Positions 1 to 9,400 of a DNA stretch of 64,000 nucleotides are shown one piece after another. Both the position numbers and the translations under genes were made by a program. The notes beneath the pieces were generated by a model. That model ran no database searches. It had not been told where the DNA came from and saw only the letters and a list, made by a program, of their open reading frames with translations. Numbering within the stretch: position 1 is the first letter of the stretch; each line of letters opens with the position of its first letter. The DNA comes from UBA1181 sp045617845 (GTDB taxonomy: Bacteria > Bacteroidota > Bacteroidia > Bacteroidales > Paludibacteraceae), in contig JAZLJL010000070.1 of assembly GCA_045617845.1 (NCBI GenBank), positions 1-64,000 of the forward strand, read 5' to 3'.

Positions 1-100
1 CGATGTCGGTCGTCTCTACTTCCTTAACTACCGACAATTTGAAACTCATGCTGTAGTCTCTTTGGGTCCGCTTTACATAACATTTGCTGTTCTCTTCCAT
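1..100 (-). CDS. IS3-family transposase OrfA, N-terminal fragment
   Basis: The ATG on the minus strand at 98-100 opens a frame of 33 codons that continues past the window edge. The peptide begins MEENSKCYVKRTQRDY and continues SMSFKLSVVKEVE, which resembles the start of IS3-family OrfA proteins of Bacteroidota, just ahead of their helix-turn-helix domain. Only the extreme N-terminus is present, so the call rests on a short match from memory plus the TG-ended flank upstream. It is too short to judge whether the element is intact. Confidence 0.55.
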   Translation of the reverse strand, partial: MEENSKCYVKRTQRDYSMSFKLSVVKEVETTDI

Positions 101-139
101 AACATTACTTTTTTTGTAACGCTATTTCAGGACTAGACA
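1..139 (-). mobile_element. IS3-family insertion sequence, left end (partial)
   Basis: The minus strand begins with a TG dinucleotide at 139 (TGTCTAGTCCTGAAATAGC), the expected IS3-family terminus, and 39 bases further on starts an OrfA-like reading frame that runs off the window at base 1. The rest of the element lies outside the window, so the other terminus and target duplication cannot be checked. The boundary at 139 is inferred from the TG end and from where host-like sequence with a terminator hairpin begins. Confidence 0.5.
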
Positions 140-155
140 TTTAGCTGAAATTATT

Positions 156-186
156 AAGCGGGGCGTTTGACGCCCCGCTTTTTTTT
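156..186 (+). terminator. Rho-independent terminator
   Basis: A perfect 10-bp GC-rich stem (AAGCGGGGCG / CGCCCCGCTT) with a TTTGA loop is followed by a run of T. It reads on the plus strand and should end a transcript from the left. The IS3 end lies between it and whatever gene it served. Confidence 0.85.
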
Positions 187-313
187 ATGCCTGTCCGATT
201 TGTGTATTGTAAAGTAATCCCTGCTTGAACAATAATTTTTGTTCTTATTTTCCATTTGTTGGATTGATTTAATTAATAAAATTCGACCTTGTTGGGTTTT
301 TTAGGATACCGCA

Positions 314-344
314 TTGCTTGTTATCTGTTTTTTTTGTAATTTTG
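314..344 (+). promoter_or_regulatory. Bacteroidota-type promoter for the giant T9SS cargo
   Basis: TAATTTTG at 337-344 matches the -7 consensus TAnnTTTG, and a TTG at 314-316 lies 20 bases upstream, the usual spacing to the -33 element. This leaves a leader of roughly 105 bases before the start codon at 459. The gap 140-458 holds this promoter and the terminator at 156-186; I see nothing else in it. Confidence 0.5.
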
Positions 345-458
345 CATCGATTTTTTGTTAAATTTTCATAATAAAGGGAGTCTGTGTTGTTGATTTGTGT
401 GCTGAAAACTAACCTTAAACGTCGAATTAACTAAATTATAATTAATATTGTACTTGTC

Positions 459-3400
459 ATGGCAGTAAAAAAACGAATGTCGAAAACAATCTTTCTGATT
501 GTGGCTTTGTTGTTCGGTTGTGCCGTGGGTGCTTTTTCAAAAAGCATTTCATTGGCTGATATCAACAACATGCAACAGAGGCTTTTGGAATGTAGTGATG
601 GTGATACCATTATCATCACGGGGAATTCCCGATTGGCTGATTCTGTGAATGTGAATAAATCGGTGACTATTTTGGGTGGGGGGCATACCATAACCCGTTC
701 CTCTCAGAATTGCCGTATTTCATTTAGTGCGGATGTCAAAGTGTCCGATTTGGTCTTTGACGCCAATCAAACAAGTTCAACAACTCTATCTTTTATTTTT
801 GTTAACGAGTTGTCTAAGTTGACGATGGATGAGAATACCATTATCACCAATAGTGCTAATGGCCCAGTCATCATTGTAGGTGGTACTTGTGTTGGTGGTG
901 TCATTAAGGGTAATAAGTTGACAAATCAAAGAACCATTGAGAACAGCTGCATCATTAGGGTTTCCGCCAATGGAAAGATTGTGAATTCGTTAATTTACGG
1001 TAACGAAGTCTCTTCGAATTCTTCTAGTTATTACGCATATCTTCTCATGCTTCGTGGTGGACATGCTATCAACTGCACAATTGTTGATAACAAATTATCT
1101 GGCGCAAATAATAATGGAAGGACTTTATATGCGTATGCTGTAACATCCAGCAGTACATCTTCCACTTTGGAAAATTGTATTGTTTGCAACAACAAAAATT
1201 CCCGCGCGTCTTCCCAAACGCAAGCTAATGTGGAGCGAGACGCCAATTTACAAGATTCCCAAATTTTGACCTCTTATGTGGGAGATTCCAATCCTGGATT
1301 CACTTCCATGCAAAATAATGATTACACTTTGTTGGCTTCTTCTTCTTGTGTCAATAGCGGAAATAATAATAGCAACAAGGAACCATTTGATTTGGCGGGC
1401 TTATCACGTATCTCTGGCTCTTCCATTGATATGGGTGCTTATGAATACCAAGAGTGCGCTATTGTCACGGCTAGCAAGAGTACGGAGTTGATCTATGGCG
1501 AGAAGGTTGTGCTGGAGGCTGATAACATTAACCCTTCCTTCAGTAATATCGCCATTTCATATCAGTGGCAAAGTAGTAAAGATGGTAGGGATTGGAGTAA
1601 TATCGGTAGGGATGCGAATTCAAGCCGTTATGTGATTGAATCCGTCTCTAAGGATATTCCTTATTATCGTTTGTGTATCTCTCGTAAGGCGACTTCTGAG
1701 CCGCTTTGCTATGTCAATGCGCCGGTCCTTCAGTTCGCCGCTCCTTATGTGAAGTTCTTTGTGGACGGCTATGATAGGGTGGTGACCCATTATGCGTTTG
1801 AGGCTGCTTATGGTTCCACTTTCTCGTTCGGATTGGAACGTGTTAACGACGCTAGGGTGACTGACTTCAAGATTACTCGTAAGTTGCTTCAACGTCCGGG
1901 TGAGGCGGATAAGACTTATGGCGCTGCGGAGGTGTCGAATTATAAATACCAATGCGAAGTGAATGAGGCTTATGAGTTCAATTTGTCTTACACTTATCAA
2001 ATCGGAGGCAATTCGGTGAAGAAGGATACCACCTTCATCTTACGCCCTATATATAAGTGTACGGGAAAGAACCGCCAAACAATCTGGCATGACGACTTCG
2101 GACGTTTCGTGAACGGTACTTATTATTATGACTATAATGACGATACGGACTCTTATAGGTCTAGCTTCAGTTCTTATAGGTCTGGAAATACCACTTACAA
2201 TGTTGCCTATACTTATAATAGAAGAACTGGTTATGCCGCTCCTGATCCGAATAATGCGGTGGTTAGACATGATTATTTCGCTCGTAATAGTTATAGGACG
2301 GATGATGGTTACTATTCCATCGTTTTCAATTCCGGTGACGCTTGGCAAATCAATGGCCAAGACCAATTCGGACATTATCCTGACCATACCTTTCGCGATT
2401 TGAACAAGGGTGGCGGTATGTTGATGGTGAATTGCCGCGAAGACTCCAAGGATACAGAAATCTATCAACGTGATTTCAGTGTGGAATGTGACTCTTCTTT
2501 GGTTATCTTCTCTTCTTATGTTTCCAATGTTAATGCATGGGATGTCGCTACTTGGGGAAATCATCAGACTTTGATCAACGCTAATGTCCGCCTGGATATC
2601 TATGAGGTGGAAAAGGTGAACGGTTCTGAAAAGTTGACGTTGTTGCAGAGCGCATATTCCGGTGAGTTGCTCAGCCGTTTGCATGATTATGACAACGATC
2701 CTAACGTTGATACATATTGGTCTAACCTTTCCGCTAAGTTCTTGGCTGACGCGGGTAAGACTTATCGTGTCGTTTTGGTGAATAACAGTAACGGTGGTGC
2801 TGGTAATGATATCGCATTCGATGATATCCTCATCACTGCTTGTTGCCCTGACATGGCTGTCTCTGATAACCCTTCGTTCGTCAACGAAAAACAAAACGTC
2901 GAGATTTGTGGTACTGATTCTTCTAGTTTCACGATTTATGCGATCATGAGAGATGGTACGGTGGCAGATGATTATTTTATCTCTCCTTACTATTATTTGT
3001 ATCAATATCGTGAGAAAGGGTCGCAAACTTGGAAGAGCTTCGTGCAAGGCACTGATTCTTTCTTCTCTGTCAACCATTACGCAATTGATTTGAACACCTT
3101 CCCTTCTGGGGCTGAGTGTCGTGCGATTTTGGCGCGTTCAACTCAACGTATCGAACAAATCGTCCGCTATTATGAGACCTCAGACAAGAGTTTGCCGGAG
3201 GAGAAAAGATATCCTGAGGTTAACTGCCGCGAAGGTATCTATGGTGTGGCTTATGGCTTTACGGTAAACTACTTCCCTGAATTGGGTGAAATCTCCGCCG
3301 ATAAGGTGAAGGTGGCTTGCCCTAATGATCCGGTGACGTTCTCCTATGATCCAGGTGAGGTTTGGTCCGAAAGAACGTGGTTAGACGCAAATAACCAATT

Positions 3401-6400
3401 GCTGAATAGCGGTTCTTCACTTTCTGTCGTGAAATCCAATAAGGAGATTGATGTCTACCATTACGTGATTGCCGGTGAGGGTGGTGTTTGTCCGGATACC
3501 ATTACGTTCGAGGCTCACGTTAACCGTAGTTTGGCTTTCAATGATGTCGAGGATATCTATGCGAATGCTGGCGCTAATTGCAAGGCGAATGTCTCTATCG
3601 ACGGATACAAACCTAGCTTTAATTATTGTGCGGCTGACTTGAAGCGTGTTGATTACTATTATCGCACTAATTCGAAGAATGGCGCTTGGCTCCCGTTGAC
3701 CCAAACTTCTTCCGTTGAGGTCGCCGATAACGATACCGTCTATTGGCAAGCTAAGTTGTTCGTCGACGGTTCCGACGCTTCTGTGGATTCCGTATTCTAC
3801 AACCAGCCTGCACATGTGACCGATGTCACGAAGCCTTCCATTGTGTATTGTGATGACCTTTCTGCCGAATATAAGTTGGCAAAGGCTGACGCCATATCGG
3901 GTAAGATATCTGTAAGTGTTACGCCTTCTGATATCCAAAACGCATCAGAAGACAATTGCACTAGCGTTTCGTCCCTCGGTGTTTTGTGGAATGCGGCGAG
4001 CGGTTCGTCGTTCATGCCATTTGGCGATTCATACACATTTGATTTGAACGCATATTATAATCCTTTGGTTCAAATCGCTTGGAAGGTGACTGATGAAGCT
4101 AATCTTGAAAGTGACGCTTGTGTCGCTACTTATGAAGTGAAAAAGGATACTACGGAAAATGGTGAGAATTTCGCGGTAATCCGTGATACCATCATCTGTG
4201 CGGGAAGCTTCCCGTTGACATGGTATGGCCATGAATTCAATAAGGATGGTGATACCGCTCATGTGGGTTACGCTCTCTTGAAGGTCTTCGCCGATTCTTC
4301 TTACTTCCGTACGATTACGGTGACTGCTTGTGACCAATATGAATTTAATGGCAAAACATACGAACGTTCCGGTATTTATACCGATTATATGACTAACGTA
4401 AATGGTTGCGATAGTGTCTTTACTTTGAACCTTACGATCAACGAGTCCTTCGCATCCAAGGAGATTATCTCAGCTTGTGATTCCTTCCTTTGGAATGGTG
4501 TCGTATATAAGGCTTCCGGTTTGTACGAGAAACAGTTTGTCGCTTCGAATGGATGTGATTCCATCGCGACTTTGGATTTGACTATCGGAACTTCTTATTA
4601 TGATACGGCGACTGTCGCAATCGCCAATTCTTACACTTGGCCAGTTAATGGAGCGATTTATATTCGTTCCGGACAATTCGTCGACACAAAACAATCCGTG
4701 TCAGGTTGTGATTCAATCCATGTTTTGAAATTGACCGTATATCAACCTTCGTATGGTTCCGAGCGAATCAGATTGTGTAGAAGTGAATTGCCGTATGTTT
4801 ATACCCCGGCGTTCGCTCATGAGGGCGATCAAACTCCGAAACTTATTGTGTCAGATACTATCTTCACATTCCCTCGTGCCGGAATGGGAGACTCTATTGT
4901 TTCGTTCGATTTGACGATTTTGGAGGCATCCTCTTATACTCAGAATGTAGATGTATGTAGGACAGACTTCCCTTACACATTTAGCGTGTTCAACAATTTG
5001 GTCGTTTATAATCCTCAATCAGATACCATCTTTACCATTAAGAATAGGGTCGGTTGCGATAGCACCATTACCTTGAACTTTAACATCCTCGAGCCTTCTC
5101 CTGTCACCTATATCGACACGACGGTTTGTGAGTCGTTCGACTATATGGGTGTCACCTATACCGCTGACACTTCGTTCTCCGTATTCCTTAAGAATGTCGC
5201 AGGATGTGATTCCGTAGTAGATGTGAAGGTGAAGGTTAATTATACGTTGTTCGCCACTGAGGATTTAGGTCTGCAATGTGACTCTGTATTCTGGCATGGC
5301 AACTGGTATTACGAAGACAATAACATCGCTACTTTTGACACCGTTTCAAAGGTGACGGGTTGTGATTCGATCACGACGTTGAAAGTGAAGATTTCCCACT
5401 CTGTCACTACTCGTGATAATTTGCATTTGTGCTCCAACTCGTTCGATGGAAGTGACTCTTATTATGCCGCTAAATGGGATGAGACGATTCTTAAGCCTGC
5501 ATCATTCCCGGCTACGTACGATTTCACTTACTACGCTAAGACGGTTATGGGCTGCGACTCAATCGTGAACGTACATGTCACAATGCATGACACGATAGCG
5601 ATCCATGATACTGTTATCGCACAAGATTCATATTTCTGGCCTGTTAATGGCGACACTTATTTCGAATCTCTTGATTATGGAATGAGCAGTCCGGTTGATT
5701 CTTATTTGGGTTGCGATAGTATTTCTACTCTTAATTTGCACATCGTGCCTACGAAGTTTGCGCAACTCGATACCGCGATTTGTGACAAATTAACATTTAG
5801 GTATGGTAATGTGAACTATACGACTGACAAGGATACTTCTTGGCAATTTGCTTACAAGTATGACACTTTGATTCCTCTTGCAACGAGGGATACAATCGTA
5901 TTCGCAGATTCTATCCTTACTTTGAATGTGAAGAAGAATAAACGTGATACTGTTTATCTTGAGCCGCTTTATTTCTGTGCACCTTCCGTCTGGAATGGTA
6001 TGAATGTCGATAACACTGGATCGTATACTTATGTTACTCCATCCGTTAAAAATGGCTGCGATTCCACTACTATCGTTTATATCGTTGTCAACAAGGTGGA
6101 ACGTGACACGGTGCCAGCTATATCATGTGATAACTTCACATGGGATGTCACTGGCGTCAATTACGATAAATCGGGTCTTTATTCCGACACAATCCTTTCT
6201 TCTTTGAATTGTGATTCCGTCATCCATTTCTTGAATTTGACTATTTTGCCTCAAACTGACTCCACTATTTCTACGGAGTTGTCATATCTGGAATATTCCA
6301 CCTATGATTTCGAGGGTTACCGTCCTGAGGCGATGTATTTGAAGCATAAGAATGGTGTTATAGACCAACTGCTTAGTTCCGCTCCGGTGCAATTGGCCAA

Positions 6401-9400
6401 TATGAAGAATGTTTATGGCTGTGATTCGCTGCTTCATTTTGTGATTACTTTGTTGGAGTCTTCTGACACAACATTCTTGCGTGATGAAATATGCGAAACT
6501 AAGTTGCCATATGTTTGGAATGTAGGAACTGCCTCTTATCCGGTTTATGGAGATAGCGTAATTTCTTTGAAGAACAAGCTTGGTGGTGATAGCGTGGTTG
6601 TTCTTGACCTCGAAATCACTCCATTGGTTCCTTTGATTGATACGCTTGAGTTGTGCTCATTCTCTTATTATTGGGATTTGAGTGATTCTGTTTATACAGA
6701 ATCTGCCGTCGATACGGTTGTATTCCCAAGCGCCGGCTATGACTGCGACGAGGTACATATCCTTGATTTGACTCTTAATAAGCCATCCATGGGTGTTGAG
6801 ACGATTGCTGCTTGCGACTCTTTCGAGTGGTTTGGTATTAATTTTTATGATTCTCCAGTATCTGCTGAAGATTTCGATTTGGCTTTGAGTAACACGGAAT
6901 CCTACATTTATGATCTCTATGGTCCAATTAGGTCACGTGTTGCTCCTACTCCAATTCTTCCATACAAAATCCTTCGCGGGGAGAATTACTTGGGATGTGA
7001 TTCCATTGTGATTCTTGATTTGACCATTACAAAGACGATTTATGAGCCTTCAGTCCCTGTTACGGTTTGTGACTCTTTCTCTTGGTTGGTTAATGAAGAA
7101 CATCCTGATGGCGTTTACCGTACTTCTGGCACCTATTCGGTAAGGAAGGGTTCTCTTTCTTCGAATTGCGAGGTTGTCTCTACTATTGATTTGACAATCC
7201 TTCATTCAGCTTCGGTTGATACTTCCGTTACTGTTTGTGCTAATCAACCTGCGGTATTTGAAGGCTTGACTTTGTCGGGTGACACTGCCATTAAGTTGGA
7301 GACTTATTTGGGTTGCGATTCCATCATTAATGTTAAGGTGCTTCGTAATCCTGTCTATGACACGACTTATGTGGATGCCACTTGTGATTCTGTCTATACT
7401 TGGAGAGGAAAAGAGTACCGAGTTTCTGGAATTTACGTGGATTCTTTGAAAACTGCTTCTTGCAATTGTGATTCGGTTGTCCGTCTGGATTTGACGATGA
7501 ATCAATTGCCTATCCAATCTATTGATACAGCCGTTTGCGGTCGATTCATTTGGAATGGAATAAGTTATACTAAGTCTGGTTCCGTCTCTGATACGTTCGT
7601 TTCTGTAGCGGGATGTGACTCGATCGTTAAGGTGAACTTCGTCATCGAGACTCCTAGCTTCGCGGATATGCCTTCTTTGTCGCTCCTTGCTGGCGAGGAA
7701 TGTAAGGCTACATTGCCTTTGAAGAACGAATTGCCTTCTTACCGCTATTGTGACGCAGACGCTTCCGCTGAATATTGGTACAGTTTGGATTCCATTTCTT
7801 GGAACCTTGTCGATACTACTTCCACTGTTGATTTATTGGATGGTGACACTCTTTACTGGAAGGTCGTCCTTTCCGATAGTTACGGTAAGTTGGACAGCGC
7901 AATCCTCTCCCAAGAGGTTTACGTGTTCGATAGGACTGCTCCTGAATTCGTAGAATCTTGTTCTTCTTGGTTGAGCGTTTATAGTGTTGTGGATACTATC
8001 ACAGGAAATGTCTCATTCACGCTCTCTTCCGATTCTGTACGCGCTAAGATGTCTGATAACTGTTCCGACGCTTCTAACCTTCGTGTTCAATGGAGCGTTA
8101 ACGGTGGCGAATTCTCTTCGCTCGAAGGCGACTCTACTTTCACATTGAACGCATATAAGGGCGATTCTGTCATAGTATCTTGGAAGGTGGCTGATGAGGC
8201 CGGAAACGTCAGCGATATCTGTGATAAGACTTACATCATCGAAAGAGATAAGGATGGAGGTGATAGCACTCTCTATTCTATCGTCCGTGATACATTTGTT
8301 TGCTCCAATGAATTGCCATTCTCTTGGCATGGAGCTTCCTTTGTGAATGATGGTGATACTGCTCATGTCGGAAGCACATTGTTGAGAGTTCATGTCGATA
8401 AATCGTTCTTCGTTACTGATACGGTTGTGGCTTGCGGAAGTTATGTTTGGCGTGATGGCTTGACTTATACTTCGGACAACAACACGGCTAAATTCAGTAA
8501 GAATAATGTCGCTGCTTGTGACTCTGTCTATATGTTGAACTTGACCATTTTGAATCCTACGAATATCGATACGGTTTTGACCATATGCCAAAACCAATTA
8601 CCGTATGCCTTAGGTTCTTCATTGGTCTCTTCTGATACTACACTTACATTCAACCGCGCTGATGGTTGCGATTCCGTCGTAAACGTCAAGTTGAATATCC
8701 TCCCTGTGAAACGTGATACTATTTCACAATTCGCTTGTGGCTCTTATGTTTGGAACAATGTCGAATTGAAGGCTACGGGGCTTTATTCCGACACTTTGGT
8801 GTCCGCTATTGGTTGTGATTCCATAGTTACGTTGAATTTGACCATCGGTCAGCCTAAGTTCGATACTGTCGTAGCTTCAAATGTTTGCGGTTCTTATGTT
8901 TGGAATGCTCGTGAGTATACTACTTCTGGTATCTATACGGATACTTTGGCGGATGCTTCGGGTTGTGACTCTATTGTTACTCTGAAATTGTCCATTTCGC
9001 CAATCCTTTACGATACTGTACGCGCCACTATCCATTGTGGTACTTATTCTTGGAACGGCGCCGAGTATGGCGAGAAAGGTATCTATAACGACACATTGAC
9101 CTCTTCTTTAGGTTGTGACTCCATCGCCACTTTGGTTTTGGATGTTACTCCGGCTGTTATCAATGTAGCCCTCAATACTTGCGAAGGTTTGCCTGGCGAG
9201 TTCAAGGGCAACTCCATTACTGCTGACACTGTGATTACGATGATCAATGAGGCTACTGGTTGTCTTGCTGATTTTGTGATTACGTTACATGTCACTCCAG
9301 CCTTCTCTGGCGATACGATTTCTCAGTTCGCTTGCAATTCTTACATGTGGAACGGTAGGTTGTTGACTGAGTCTGGCGTTTACAAGGATACGCTTTCTTC

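Noticed and set aside
2040..3077. 345-codon open frame on the minus strand inside the giant cargo gene
   Set aside because: It is the antisense shadow of a real gene, is rich in Ile, Arg and Thr without domains or a signal, and has no ribosome site.
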